DNA from: Hirsutella rhossiliensis
Taxonomy: Eukaryota; Ascomycota; Sordariomycetes; Hypocreales; Ophiocordycipitaceae
Length of the DNA: 64,000 nt
Direction of reading: 5' to 3'
Assembly: GCF_020360975.1 (NCBI RefSeq)
Contig: NW_025408675.1
Coordinates: 744,001-808,000 of the forward strand
Part shown: positions 47,708-60,797 of the stretch, in pieces
How the letters are laid out: every line of letters begins with the position of its first letter
How positions within the stretch are numbered: the stretch's first letter is position 1
The notes under the pieces: generated by a model
The model's database searches: none
The model's input: only the letters and a program-made list of their open reading frames with translations
What the model was told of the DNA's origin: nothing
Program-made: the position numbers and the translations under genes

Positions 47708-48231
47708 CCTACTACTACTCTTTTAAAAGAGTAAGGCTAATAAGTTAAACCCCTATAAGCTAAGCGTAGACTACTTAATACCGTTCTATATAAAGGATAA
47801 TAATAAGGAGCTTCCCTTACTATTTAGGCCGCTATATAGTATATTATAAGAGGAACTACTAGTATTAAAAAAGACTTTTATAGACCTCCTTAATAAGGGA
47901 TTTATTAGGGCTAGCTCCTTTAAAGCAGCGGCTCTAGTCTTATTTATATAGAAGCTAAGGAGGGGACTTTACTTCTATATAAACTACTAAGTATTAAACG
48001 CGATTATACGCTTAAACTAATACCCCCTTTTACTTATAAAGGAGACCCTCTATAACTTAGTAAAGGTAAAGTAGTTTATAAAGCTTAATCTAAGCGTTTT
48101 ATAAGGTATAAATAGCGTATAGGAAGGAGTAAAAGATAGCGTTTTATATAAGATATAGCTTATTTAAGTAAATAGTTACCCTTTTTAGCTTAATAGGCAC
48201 CCTAGCTATATTTTAATATTATATTAACTAG

Positions 48232-48680
48232 TTTAACGGGGGCATCTATACCCTAAGGAACACACACAGCCCGCGCAGCAGAGTCTTTGGCAGGGTCCTT
48301 GGCAGGATCCTTGGCAGAGTCTCTGGCTAGCCCTCTTCTTAATCAGATGATCCCTTGGCCCCTGTTCGTCTAGGGAAGAAGGAGGGAAAATTCGGTATAT
48401 AAAAGAGGTCTCTTTTCCTCCTTAGCTAGCAGATAGCATTATCATTAGCATTATCTTCTTCTTTTATTATCTTCTTCTTTTATTATCTTCTTCCTTTTAT
48501 CTTCTTCTATATCCTCTTTTACCAATATACCTTTTTGGCCCTCTTTGCCTTTGCCTTGCCCTGCCTAGTGCTTTCTCGTTTCCTTCGTTCCCCTTAGACC
48601 CCCTCGTCCTTCGGTATCTAGCTACTGCTATTGCCGTTGGCGTGGGTGTGTCTTTGGGTGTGTGCCGCAGCCACCGTCAA
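48232..48680 (+). repeat. Left LTR of F (449 bp)
   Basis: Contains a TATA box at 48396-48405 and a 16-bp extra unit of attatcttcttctttt compared with the right LTR. Confidence 0.92.
48396..48405 (+). promoter_or_regulatory. TATA box in the F left LTR
   Basis: TATATAAAAG about 165 bp into the LTR, followed by CT-rich sequence. The right LTR has TATAAAAG at 50797-50804. It is the likely element promoter. Confidence 0.6.
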
Positions 48681-49180
48681 AACTGGTCTCTAGAGCGTGA
48701 AGCTTCTGTTTCCCTTTCCCTCTGTCTCTCTCTCTCGAGAAGAGGAAGAAGATACGAGAAGGGCAGAGCTAAACGAACTGCGCCGGTGCTGCCGCACTTT
48801 TCCGTCGAGATAAGCGCTAGGCAGGAAAGATTTCACCGACTTTTTTCTTTCCCCAGCCGTTGGCCCAGCCGTTGGCCCAGACCATGGCCCTGCTCCTGTC
48901 CCTGTCCCTTGCCCCTGTCCCGGACGAAGTCCCCTGCCCGGCCGAAGTCCCTGCCTTAGCCGGAGTCCCTTGCACTAGACGGAACTTTCTTTTTTTAACG
49001 AACCGAACTTTCCTCCCCGGCAGGCTCTATCTACGGCAGCTGCTTTAGTTGCAGACGGGGACGTCTGGTCTTTGTTGTGGAGGGAAGACACCTGCGCTAG
49101 CAGCAGCAGCGGACATTTTCTGGTTTTTCTTTCTCTGCCTATACGACTAGCAGCTTCCACGGGACCAACAGCTCTTCGAG

Positions 49181-49347
49181 ACCAACAGCTCCTTCGGCCA
49201 CAGCCCAATAGCTTCCTTGGCTACAGTCTCGACAGCTCCTTCGGCCACAGCCCGACAGCTTCCTCGGCCACAGTCTCGACAGCTCCTTCGGCCACAGTCC
49301 CGATAGCTTCCCTAGCTACGGTCTCGACAGCCCCCTCGGCTACGGTC
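49181..49347 (+). repeat. 24-bp tandem repeat inside F, about 7 copies
   Basis: Units resemble cgacagctccttcggccaca with variants. Confidence 0.8.
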
Positions 49348-49686
49348 TTTTGCAAGCTCTTTCTGCAGCAGTCTTCCTTGGCAGTCTTCTTCTTCGGCAG
49401 TCTCTTCTTTCGGCAATCTTCGATAATTTCCTCGGCAGCGCCTCTAGTACGGCAGTCTTCGCCTCTAGCACGGCAGTCTTCTTCGTCTAGCACGGCAGCT
49501 TCCTTTGATTTTATTCCTTCCCGCACGATCAGATGGTCCCAACAGCTCCCTTTAGCACCAACGGTCCGGACCAACGGCTCCCATTGGCACCTATCTAACC
49601 ATCCGATTACGCACCCAGAGACTGCAGGCACCTCTCTTTTGCCTTGTTTCCCCCCTTTTTAGCAGATTTCCCGGCAGACGATGCCG

Positions 49687-49830
49687 ATAGACAACCTTTT
49701 CCGTCCTGGTAGACGATTTCTTCCTTAGCAGACGTTCCGGCAGACAACCTTTTCTATCCCGGCAGGCGATTTCCTCTTTGGCAGACGTTCCGGCAGACAA
49801 CCTTTTCCGTCCCGGCAGGCGATTTCCCCG
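49687..49830 (+). repeat. 53-bp tandem repeat inside F, about 2.7 copies
   Basis: acaacctttt recurs at about 49691, 49744 and 49797 with similar following sequence (ggcaggcgatttcc, gcagacgttccgg). Confidence 0.8.
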
Positions 49831-50488
49831 GTAGACTTCCTTTACAGCAGACGGACCTTTCCCCAGCAGACAGCTTCTTCGGTAGACGAATTCCTCTATA
49901 GCAGACGAATTCCTCTACGGTAGATAGCTTGTTCCTCGATAGACCTTATTCCTTGGCAGACGACTTTCGCGATAGACGACCTTTCCGACAGCAATAATAG
50001 CACGTAAGAGATCCTTCCTTCCGCCCTTCCCGGCACGGTCCGCAGCAGCCGACGCGGCAGGCACCTTTGAGCAGTCTTAACGAAAGTGTGAAAAATCCCC
50101 CCTTTTTAAAATACCTAAAATAAATAAGATAAGAACAGAAATCTCCGGTATTCTCCTCCTAGGCATAGGTATTTGCCTAGGTAAAGCTGGCTAGACGTAA
50201 AAGTCGCCGGGGGAAAAGAGGGTATGATTTTTGAATTTTGAATGATTTTTCCGGGTATTTCTTTAGGGACTTTTTCCCCCTTTTCCTTTAAGATTTCTTT
50301 CCTCTGCCTTCTTCGTTAGCTTCTTCTTTCCCTTGCCTATAAGGATCTCTCTTCCCTCTATTGCTATTTCTTACCGTTGGTCTCTAGTTAGCCTATTAGC
50401 CCGTTGCTTGGTCTGTCCCTTGGTCTCTCGTTGGCCTGTTCCTTGGCCCGCTGCTTGGTCTATTCCTTGGTCTCCCGTTGGGCTGTAT

Positions 50489-50528
50489 CTTGCCTGCTTG
50501 CCTGCTTGCCTGCTTGCCTGCTTGCCTG
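50489..50528 (+). repeat. 8-bp microsatellite (cttgcctg)5 inside F
   Basis: Five perfect units, followed by degenerate ones. Confidence 0.95.
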
Positions 50529-50630
50529 CTCGGCTACTTGCCTGCTTGTCTGTTTTCTTTATTCCTTGGCTGTTGCCTGCCTGCTTGCTTACCTAGCAGA
50601 CGAGGGCGTCTGTTCTTTGTTGTGGAGGAG

Positions 50631-51063
50631 TTTGACGGGGGCATCTATACCCCAAGGAACACACACAGCCCGCGTAGCAGAGTCTTTGGCAGGGTCCTTG
50701 GCAGGATCCTTGGCAGAGTCTCTGGCTAGCCCTCTTCTTGATCAGATGATCCCTTGGCCCCTGTTCGTCTAGGGAAGAAGGAGGGAAAATTCGGTCTATA
50801 AAAGAGGTCTCTTTTCCTCCTTAGCTAGCAGATAGCATTATTATTAGCATCATCTTCTTCTTTTATTATCTTCTTCCTTTTATCTTCTTCTATATCCTCT
50901 TTTACTAATATACCTTTTTGGCCCTCTTTGCCTTTGCCTTGCCCTGCCTAGTGCTTTCTCGTTTCCTTCGTTCCCCTTAGACCCCCTCGTCCTTCGGTAT
51001 CTAGCTACTGCTATTGCCGTTGGCGTGGGTGTGTCTTTGGGTGTGTGCCGTAGCTACCGTTAA
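50631..51063 (+). repeat. Right LTR of F (433 bp)
   Basis: Matches 48232-48680 except for the 16-bp indel and scattered substitutions, mostly transitions; followed by actag. Confidence 0.92.
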
Positions 51064-53402
51064 ACTAGGTACTTAAGGGTTTCCTTAATAAGTTTATATT
51101 TATATATATAAATAATATTCTTATTTATTTAAGCGGGAGCTATAAAAACTATATATAGAAGGTATAAAAGGTACTAAACCGCTTAATAGAGTACGGCTTA
51201 TACTTAAACTTAGATAAATATAAGTTTAGCGTTAAGTATATTAAATACCTTAGCTTTATTATTATCGCGAGTATAAGTATATAACTAGACTTAGCTAAGA
51301 TTTAAGCTATTTATAACTAAACGACCTTAATATCGTAATAAGGTATATAAAGCTTCCTTAGCTTCGCTAACTATTACTAAGTCTTTATTAAAGGGTTTTC
51401 GCGGATTATACTACTACTTAATAAGCTAATAAGGGATAGGGCCCTTTTTTCTTAAGGACCTATATAAGTAAAGTCGTTTTAAGCCCTTAAGGACTTATTT
51501 TTATAGGCCTTAGTACTACTATAGTAAGACTTTAATAATCCCTTAACTATAGAAGTAAACTATAGTTACTATATATTTAAGGGAACCTTATCTTAAGAAG
51601 TAAAAAGGTAAAGGAGGCTAGTAGCGTTTTATTTATATAAGCTTACTATAGTAAAAAAGAACTACTTAATCTACGATAAGAAGATATTAGCGATTATTAG
51701 CTACCTTAAGTAATAGTAAGTAGAGCTCGATAGCTATAAGAGCTTTAAAATCCTTATAAACTATAAGAACCTTAAATACTTTATAACTTAATAGTATCTC
51801 TTAAAGCGGTAGGCGTACTAAGTAAAGTATTTCTTATACTTTTAGTTTTATATTAAGTATAGACTAAGTAAGGAAGCTATAGTCCTAGACGCCCTCTTAT
51901 AGAAAGAGTAGGACCGGCCTACCTTTATAGACCTTAATATATAAGATATATAGATAATCCTAGATAAGGCGCTTTAGACTTACCTTAGCGCTACTTTATT
52001 AAAGGCGGAAGGTAACCCCTTAAGAGCGGCTAAGGTCCTAGCCCCCCTTAAGGGTACGCTTAATATCCCTTAGTATATCTTTTAAAATAAAGAGCTCTAA
52101 TGCCTATAAGACTAGCTAGCGGTATAAGATAGTATATATATAAGCATACGCCGCGCTATAAAGGTAACGGCGCGCTCCCTTAACCGTGGCCTTAGGTTAA
52201 AAGTCTAAGTAAGCGACTACTATATTAACCCTTATAGCTACTTTTACTATAAGGGTAAGCTATAGGTCCTAGGCGCGCTAGCGATAATAGAGGCTATAGC
52301 TAGGGCGGCCCTCTTAAAAGTTAAGGAGCGGGATAGGTTAAGAGGGCGGATTATATAAATAATATATAACTTAAGCGTAATTAGCTATCTTAGCCGCGAG
52401 GGTACGCTAGTAGCGATTAGCTAGGACTTTTACTAGCCGCTTATAGTACTATATATCTACTATTTCCTTTATAACTATAATATCTATAGCTACTTAAAGA
52501 TCTAGCGAGCGCTTAAAAGAGGGCTATTAAAGTTACTATTAGTCTCTAACTAGTTTTATATATATATATAAATAGACTTTATTATAGACCTCCCCCTTAT
52601 AGCGGGCGGTAACTATAATCTCTAGGTAATTAAGGACTATTTAAGTAAGGAGGTAGTACTAAAGCTAATACTATTTATAAAAGTAAAGGCCTATATTAAG
52701 TACTTCCTTTAATACTACGCTTACTTTTATTAGTAGCTAGCCTTAATTATTAGTAATAGGGGTACTAATTAAACTAGCTGCTTTTAGTAGTACTTTTATA
52801 AGCTACTTTAAGTTACTTAGTTACTAAGTATAGCCTACTACTTATAAACTAATAAAGGGCTTAAACGCCTTAACTAAGAAGTATAAGCTTACCTTTAAAG
52901 GGTAATAGTTTATAACTAAGTAAACTAAGATAAGTAGCTTCCTATAGCTTAGATAGCGCTTAATAGTAAGTTAAACTCCTTTATTAGTATATCCCCCTTC
53001 CTTATACTATATAGGTTTAAACCGCCGTCGGCGTAGCCTATTACTATAGATATAAGTATAAAGCGCTACTTAGCTAGCTCCTTAAAAGGTAGGGCGTTTA
53101 CTTTTATATAGAAGCTATAATAAGTTATAAAGTTTTACTAATCCTTAATAGCGTCTACCGCTTAAGACTAAGAGTAGTAAGCTAATAAGTTATAGGATCT
53201 TATAAATAGGTTCGCGGTAAGAAATAAGGTCTAGCTAAACCTTTATAACTATAGGTCGACGAGGCTAAAAAAGAAGCTTAACTAGCTATACGCTAAGTAT
53301 ATAGTAAAGAAAGTACTAAGTCTATAGACTATAGAGCTAAAGGGGCTACCCTTTAATATCTATAGTATAATTAACGTTAACCTCTTTTATTATACTACTA
53401 TA
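51064..53402 (+). mobile_element. Gypsy family C, copy C2, middle part (RT-RNase H-integrase)
   Basis: Continues the RT cut by F. The catalytic loop (YxDDILxYSSGS-type, now INNILIYLSGS) is at about 51100-51125. It is followed by a LIEYGLYLNLDKYKFSVK-like block, the RNase H domain (about 51.4-51.9 kb) and integrase (about 52.3-53.3 kb). Every long frame is broken by TAA/TAG. Element E interrupts at the duplicated ctata. Confidence 0.8.
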
Positions 53403-53654
53403 TATTATAACCTTATACGCTAGTAATACTAGCGTAGAGCCTTACTAGTATTATATACCTAAGTAGTATTATATACCTACGTATAACCTTATACTTACCT
53501 AAGCGCTACTAAGGTAACCTCGTATAGATATATATAAGGGCTAGCTTAGTTAGGTAGTTTAGTTTTTATTTCTTACTCCTTAGCTTTAAGTTTTTATTTA
53601 TAGTGCTAATATATCTTTATAGCCGTTAAAGCTTATATATACCTAGCCGTAATA
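53403..53654 (+). repeat. Left LTR of E (252 bp)
   Basis: Pair of 60546-60797, same length; differences are transitions. Confidence 0.92.
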
Positions 53655-54575
53655 CTACTTAAAGCTTAATAAGATCGCTTACTAGCAATTAAGTAAATAG
53701 GCACTAAGGTTTTATATTATACGCGCCTAACGTAAATCTAGCGTATCTATTTTAACCGTTCCGACTAAGACTCCGACTACTAACTAAGTAATCCTTAAGG
53801 CTAAGATTATATCCGTTCTAACTAAGACTACGCGTATATATAGTCGTCTAACTAACCGTTCCGATAAAGACTATATATATATATAGTCGTTTAACTAACC
53901 GTTCCGATAAAAACTATATATATATATAGTTATCCGACTAACTGTTCTAACTAAGGGATTCGTCCTATTTAACCTCTAACCGTCCTTACTTATATAGGCA
54001 TCTAAGTATAATTCCGCGTAGTATTATTTCCGACCCTAGACTTTAACCTTAAGACTATAATATCTAAGGAAGCCCTGCCCTCGGATTAGCCTCGCCGTTC
54101 TACCTAGCTTACTAGCTAAGCTACTAAATCCGAAATAGTAGCTATAGCTGCCCCGAGCCCTTAAGACGCTCTTATCCGCGAGATAAGGGGATAGATTACG
54201 GCCTTAACGGCCTATCTAAATAAACGCTCTCTGTCTATTAAATTAAATCGATAGTACTAGGAGCCCTCGACTACTTTTACTAGCCTAAATAGCTCGGCCT
54301 TCCGACTAATAGGTAAAGCTACCTAGCCTATTTTTGCCCCCTTCCTAGAAGGTAAGAACCCTAAGTATAGTAACGCCGCTAAATCGCGTATTAAGGTCTC
54401 TATAACGTTCTTAAGGAAGAAGGATAAGTTTTATTCCTTTATCCTAAGTATAAAAAATAAATTTAACGAAGATATATAAACCTTCTAGACTAAGAATAGC
54501 CGGATAGTCTATCTATATAACTTACTTAAGGGAAAAGCCCGCTAAGTACTTAAAACCCGCTTCTCCTTTAATACT

Positions 54576-55140
54576 TATAAGGAACGGTATTCCTACTATA
54601 AATAAAGCAGCTATAATATACTCTCCTAATTATATAAGCTAATAAGTAGTATATTAATTATAGATAAAATCTTATCCTATAGAGCAAGAATCGCTTATTA
54701 TTTTATATGTTATTATATATTAAACGGGTTGCCGGTTATTATATAATCGGGAATTAAAGGAATAGAGCTAGCTTAGAATACTAGCTAAGACCTCTTAATA
54801 CCAGCACGACTAACCTCCTTTAAACACGAATATTAGTAGAACTAAGACACTTTTAGACTTACTCGAGGTATCATAGAATTCCCTAGTCTTAGGGCTATAT
54901 AGCAGCCTAAATCTAGTCCCGAAAGGTTCTTCCGTTTAGCTATAATTGTCTATATAAGATAGTATGTCCGCTAGTAAATAGATTAAGAATTATAAACTTT
55001 AATACCTCTTCTATATACTAATATACTACTAATAAATTCTATTAAAAATCCTACCTTATACTCCTTCTTCCCCTCTATTATATAGTCTTATATAATTCCT
55101 TGATTTCCTAAAATTCCGCTTTTACTTATATACCTTAAGA
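54576..55140 (+). mobile_element. D2: 565-bp solo LTR or MITE-like element in E
   Basis: Flanked by the perfect duplication atact (54571-54575, 55141-55145). Same termini as D1. Confidence 0.88.
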
Positions 55141-56112
55141 ATACTCGACCCTTCTTTAAAGTAGTAGAAATAATATAAGCCCTTAAGTCTACCTATAGTA
55201 ATCTAAATAAGCTTTCTAAGGCTCTTAACCGCCTATAATGCCTTTAGTTTACTATAAATAAAAAGACTAATATTATAAACTTTCTTATAAAATTTAACTA
55301 CTTAACTACGACCGGTTATATACTTAAAGACTAAATAAAGTATACCTTATAGTAGTATATCCTAGCTAACCTAAATAATAGCCTCTTAACTAAGACCTAT
55401 AATAAGTCTATAACCTATAAGGTTTTTTATAGGTTTATTAAAAACGCTGTCTATTATTAAAAGAGGAGTATAAGGTAGATATAAGACTCCCGCTCTTTTA
55501 ACCGATCTCGCCGCGCGCTAACTAAGACTACTCTAACTACCGCTAAGACTCTAAATAAGACTAGCTCGACCCCTATTACCTCGCGTAATACTAATAGAGC
55601 CTTAACCGACGATAAGAAAAGGGTTTATTAGGATAATAGCACCTACTTTATTTATAGAAAAATAAGGTACCTCTCTCGCGAGTATTCTAACTATACTTAT
55701 ACTATCTCTTATATAGCCTCCGTCCCTATCCTTACTAACGACTCCGATTAAGATTTAGGAAATAAATAGGACTATTATAAGACTCCTTAATAGTCCCTAA
55801 GGTATTATAAATAGTAAGTAGGTTTAGTAAGTTATTTACTCTACTAAGTTAAGTCTAAGTAGATAGTATAAGCCTACCTACCCGCTCCCTTTATAATACT
55901 AAAGCCGAAACCTATTTACTAGTTAGCTTAACCTTTACTTAGTCCGCCGCTTAAAGACTTAAAGCTTAGATTAAGGAGCTCCTAAGTCGGATTCCCTTCT
56001 AAGACTTCTATAGAAAGCTAGCCGGCTATATCTAGAAATAGCTAGTTACTACTTTCGTTATTAATAGCTATTTATTAATAAACGAGATATTTAAGATAGC
56101 TAAGTATAGCTA

Positions 56113-56680
56113 TCTTAAGGTATATAAGTAAAAGCGGAATTTTAGGAAATTAAGGAATTACGTAAGACTACATAATAAAAGGGAAGAAGGAGTATAAGGT
56201 AGGATTTTTAATAGAATTTATTAGTAATATATTAGTATATAGAAGAGGTATTAAAGTTAATAATTCTATATCTATTTACTAGCGAACATACTATCTTATA
56301 TAGATAATTATAGCTAAATAGAAGAACCTTTTAGGACTAGATTTAAGCTGCTATATAGCCCTAAGACTAAGGAATTCCGTAATACCTTAAGTAAATCTAA
56401 AAGTATCTTAGTTTTATTAATATTTATATTTAAAGGAGGTTAGTTATACCGGTATTCTTAAGAGGTCTTAGCTAGTATTCTAAGCTAGCTCTATTCCTTC
56501 GATTCCCGATTATACGATAACTAGCAACCCGTTTAATATATAATAATATATAAAATAACGAGCGATTCTTACTTTATAGGATAGGATTTTATCTATAATT
56601 AATATACTACTTATTAGCTTATATAATTAGGAGAGTATATTATAGCTACTTTATTTATAGTAGGAACACCGTTCTTTATA
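56113..56680 (-). mobile_element. D3: 568-bp solo LTR or MITE-like element in E
   Basis: Inverted copy, flanked by agcta (56108-56112, 56681-56685). Confidence 0.88.
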
Positions 56681-59600
56681 AGCTATAATATCTTTATCGG
56701 TCTTTTCTAGATATAGGAGAAGCGCTTCCTACTTAACTACGCCGCCTAATAAATTATCTAGCTAGATAATCTTCCTACCCTCGCTAAGTTCTCCCTAACG
56801 ATCTAGCTCTCCCGTTAAGCCCTGCTCTTAGGTTAGATCGACCCTAAGATCTAGGCTAACGCTAAGAGGCGGAACCGCCTACTCGAGAAAGAAGAGAAAT
56901 ACTACCGGATCCTCTATAAGAACTAGCGCCGCTCTAATTAAGCTCCTCTAGCCTTTATCCTAACCCTATTACTAACTTTATCTTTATTATTTTCGTCTAA
57001 GTCTCCGTTTACTAAGAAGTCTATTTATTTTTAGCTTATAACCGCCCTTACTACCGCCTTTATCTTTATTACCTTAGTCTAAGCCTCCGAAGATTAAGCC
57101 TTAATTAACGCCCTAGTTTACTAAGTAGAGTCTTATAAGAAATTTAAATAGTAAAATAAACTTAAATTATTAATGCTCTAGGATCTAGTCTAGCTTAAGC
57201 TAAGCTCTAGCCTTAACTAGACCGTCCTTAGTACTTAAACTATTACTAAAGTCTCCTTAGATTAAAAGACCTACTAAGGATAAAGTATTTTATTCCCTTA
57301 GGGAAAAGACCCTAAGTATATTACTTATATCTATAGTTATCTACTACCTTAGCTTACCTATTTAAAGGGATTCTTCTTAAAGAAAGAGGCCTATACCCTA
57401 CCTTTAAGCCGACTTAGGTATAATATAGTCCTAGAGCTTAAGAAGCCTCTTTCGCCGATAAGACCCTTATTATACCGCATGCCTATTAAGTATCTACCTT
57501 TAGAGAAAAAGACTATCGATTACTTCTAAGAGATAGACTTTATTAAGCTTAATTTAAGTCCGTATACTATATCTATCTTCTTCGCTTTAAAACTAAATAT
57601 AACTACCCGCCGCTTTTATATTAACTACTATTAAATAAACGATTATCTTAAAAGTTATATTACGCTTACTCTATCCTTTAAAGGTATTACTTTTAGTTAT
57701 AGTAAAGCTTAATACTTTACGAAGATCGATATAATCTAAGCCTTCTACTATCTCTATATAGACCTTAACTCTAAGTATTTAACCGCCTTTTATACCTATT
57801 TTAGAACTTTCTATTAAAAAGTCCTCTTATTTAGTCTAAAAGTAGGTCCCGCTTAATTCTAGTAGTTTATTAACGTATAGCTTTACGATCTCCTTAACTA
57901 GTACGCTAGCACTTATATAGATAATATCTTAATCTACTTAGATAAAGAAGAAAACTACTAAAAAGACTATTAAAAAGTAATTTAGCGACTCTATTAAGCT
58001 AACCTTTAAGGAGATATTAAGAAGTCTAGATTTAATATAACTAAGGTTAACTACCTTAGCGTTCTACTTAAAGCTAGTATAGGCCTTAGTATTAACCCTT
58101 AAAAAGTTTGATCGATATAAGACTAAAAGTTTAAAGACCTCTAAGACTATACTATAATCTAATTATTCGTTAGCCTATATAACCTTATTTATATTTTCTA
58201 CTACTACGCCTTAGGAGTAGTAGAACCCTTAAACCGGTTACTTAAGAAGGATATTGCCTTTATAATAAGCCTAGAGCAACGTAAAGCATTTAATTAACTT
58301 AAGCGCCTAGCTAGTAAAGCCTTAGTCCTCGCTTTCTTTAAACTAAAACTACTAACCTAACTAGAGACTAATGCCTCCTAGAATACTATAGCTAGTATTC
58401 TATAGTAGGAATAGCCTAATTAGACTTAGAAGCCTATTAGATTCTTCTTTAGGACTATAACCCTAGCTAAGTAAGCTTACTTAATCTAAGATTAAAAGCT
58501 CCTCGCCGTCGTATAAAGTCTAAAGCACTTCTACCTAGAGCTCTTAGGCTAGAAGTTCGATATAATTACCGACTATAAAGCCTTAGTCTATTTCTTTATA
58601 AAGCGCTTACTCTTAGTATAATAGATTAAATAGTCTAACTTTCTCGCTTAGTTTAATATCTATTTCCTTTACTACCTTAGTCGACTAAACGTAGTTATTA
58701 ATACCCTCTCTAAGAAGATAGCCGAGCTTCCTACTATAAAGGCCTAGGAAGCTAAGGAACGTACGGTAACCTTAATCCCTCTAAAAAGGCTAGGCTTCGC
58801 GACCGACTCTTTAAACCCTACGGCCGCCGGCTACCTACCCCCTTAGAACTTTAGTCCTAAACCTAAGCTTACTAGACTATTAGTTTTAAGGGCTATAAGT
58901 ACCCTATAGACCTTAGAAGACTAAGGGATATAGTAGACGCCTAATTAAGACCGCTTAGAACTAGACTTAAACTTAGTCTTAAAGGGAGCTAAACTTATTT
59001 TATTAATCTACTAAAAGAACCTCCTTTAAGACCTCGGCACCTATAAAATATACCTAATTATACTAGCCTAGACCTTAGATAAGTAGACGTTTCTTTAGAC
59101 CGCGCTTATTCGTAAAGCTTATAAGCCTTAGATCTTCGCTTACGCTAGATAGAATAAGGTAATTAAGCTACTTTAACGAGACTTTTACTAGCTAAGGATA
59201 AAGGAGGATATCCGTCGTTATATTTAAAACTACTATAACTACCGCCGTAATAAAACCCCTTAAAATAAGACCCTTAGACTACTTTATCTACTACCTATAC
59301 TAACTTTTATTTAGGAGCACGTTAAATATAATAGGAAGGATATACTAAAAAACTATTATAGATATAACTATATTTAGACCTTTATCTATAAGCTAAGCTA
59401 GATTATCGCTATGCTCCTAAGAAAGAAAAATAATATAGTAGAAGTCTTAGCTAGCTACTACTTCCGCTACCTCTATCGTTTCTTTAGTATACCCCTTATA
59501 TAGATTTCTAATAACGCTAGATAGTTTATTTCTACCTTCCTTATAGAGATTAACTAGCTTATAGGAACGAAGTATTATTATAAAAGCTCCCTATACCCTT

Positions 59601-60545
59601 AGACCTAAGGGGGTATAAAAGTTATAAATTAATACCTAGATTAAAAGCTATAATTCTACGTAACGAAGTAATAAGATAACTAAAGTTCCTTACTACCCGC
59701 CCTTAACTTTGCCTATAACTTATCTTAGTACTCTTCTATTAATATAGCACTATTAAAAGTAGCCCTAAGCCGAGATATCTAGAACCCTCTATTACTACCC
59801 CTAACTAATAAGACCGCTGCTACTAGACCCGTTACTAGAGCTAGGGAACTTATATAGACCGCCTAGGAAACCTAGGAAGATACTAGGAATACTACTACTG
59901 CCGCTTAAGAACGTTAGAAAGAATAAGCTAATAGGAAATAACGACTAACCGACTTTACTATTAGTAACTAAGTTTCTCTTAGTAGGAAAGGCTTCGCTAC
60001 GAACGCTCTAACTACTTAGCTAGATAACTAATAGTTAGGTCCGTTTATAATCCTAGAAGAACGCGGTTATAGCTACGTACTATAGCTGCCTAAGTCGTAT
60101 AAAATAAAGAACCTATTCTACGCCGACCGTCTTTAAAAAGCAGCTAATAACCCCTTGCCCTAGTAGATCTAGTTACCTCCGCTACCTAAGGAGATTAATA
60201 GAGAACCTAAGTAGGAGGTTAATTAAGTTAAGTAGTCTTAAGTAACTAATAGGAGTCGACGACTAGAATACTAGGTCTTATAAAAGGGATATAACCTTAA
60301 TAAGACCTAGTACCTAGCTAGGAATTTCTATAACGTACTAATAGTATTAAAGGTATTCTACGATAAATATCTAGATATAGTAGGCCTACCTATTAACTTA
60401 TAATACTAGATCGAATATACTATAGCGGAGGAGGGCTACGAGGAACGAGACGATAATAATATAGTAAAGAAAGCTATAAAACTAAGAACCCGCCGCTACG
60501 ACTAACTACTTTAATATATATTATAAGGCCTTAGATAGGGGGTAG

Positions 60546-60797
60546 TATTATAACCTTATACGCTAGCGATACTAGCGTAGAACCTTATTAATATTATATG
60601 CCTAAGTAGTATTATATACTTACGTATAACCTTATACTTACCTAAGCGCTACTAAGGTAACCTTATATAGATATATATAAAGGCTAGCTTAGTTAGGTAG
60701 TTTAGTCTTTCTTTCTTACTCCTTAGCTTTAAGTTTTTATTTATAGTACTAATATATCTTTATAGCTATTAAGGCTCGTATATACCTAGCCGTAATA
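60546..60797 (+). repeat. Right LTR of E (252 bp)
   Basis: Pair of 53403-53654; followed by ctata. Confidence 0.92.

Larger units (their letters stand above)
44730..48231 (+). mobile_element. Gypsy family C, copy C2, left part (gag-protease-start of RT)
   Basis: Decayed plus-strand gypsy relic, interrupted by D1 (44786-45352) and G (47161-47707). An aspartic-protease-like block with a TLIDSG-type start is near 46600-46900. The RT start (VDYRxLN region and the following YPLPLI-like block) is at about 47830-48230. Element F interrupts the RT at the duplicated actag (48227-48231), and the reading continues at 51064. Confidence 0.8.
48681..50630 (+). other. Internal region of F: repetitive, non-coding
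   Basis: Open frames here (up to 196 codons) are low-complexity, overlap on both strands and lack gag/pol motifs. The interior is a chain of tandem repeats: a 24-bp unit (about 49181-49347), a 53-bp unit (about 49687-49830), gcagacgaattcctct-type repeats near 49880-49920 and cttgcctg x5 (50489-50528). I see no protein-coding gene. Confidence 0.75.
48232..51063 (+). mobile_element. F: 2.8-kb non-autonomous LTR retroelement, nearly free of RIP
   Basis: LTRs of 449 bp (48232-48680) and 433 bp (50631-51063) differ by one 16-bp indel and a few mostly transition changes; they begin TTTRACGG and end CCGTYAA. The duplication actag is at 48227-48231 and 51064-51068. TGG at 48684 just after the left LTR could start the primer-binding site, and ggaggag before 50631 is a purine tract, giving plus orientation. 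The 1.95-kb interior is CT-rich tandem-repeat sequence with no gag or pol, so the element depends on another for movement. Unlike its surroundings it keeps abundant CpA and TpG. Confidence 0.9.
53655..60545 (+). pseudogene. gag-pol relic of element E
   Basis: Plus-strand gypsy polyprotein destroyed by TAA/TAG and interrupted by D2 and D3. A zinc-knuckle ghost (CFICRKIGHLSREC-like, Cys to Tyr) is near 55644-55690. The RT loop TYxDDILIY, now TYIDNILIY, is at about 57911-57937. The RNase H/tether block (ITDYKAL ... FNIYF) is near 58556-58690. A chromodomain-like FYDKYLDIxGLP tail is near 60360-60400. Confidence 0.82.
53403..60797 (+). mobile_element. LTR retrotransposon E (Ty3/gypsy), with D2 and D3 nested inside
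   Basis: Two 252-bp LTRs (53403-53654 and 60546-60797) start TATTATAACC and end GTAATA (TGTTA...TAACA before RIP). The duplication ctata is at 53398-53402 and 60798-60802. Without D2 and D3 the element is about 6.3 kb. Gag-pol is on the plus strand. It interrupts the end of integrase/chromodomain of C2. Confidence 0.92.

Noticed and set aside
49072..49662. 196-codon frame (+) and 136-codon frame (-) inside F
   Set aside because: Both are products of the 24-bp tandem repeats, overlap on opposite strands, and the plus frame starts at TTG.
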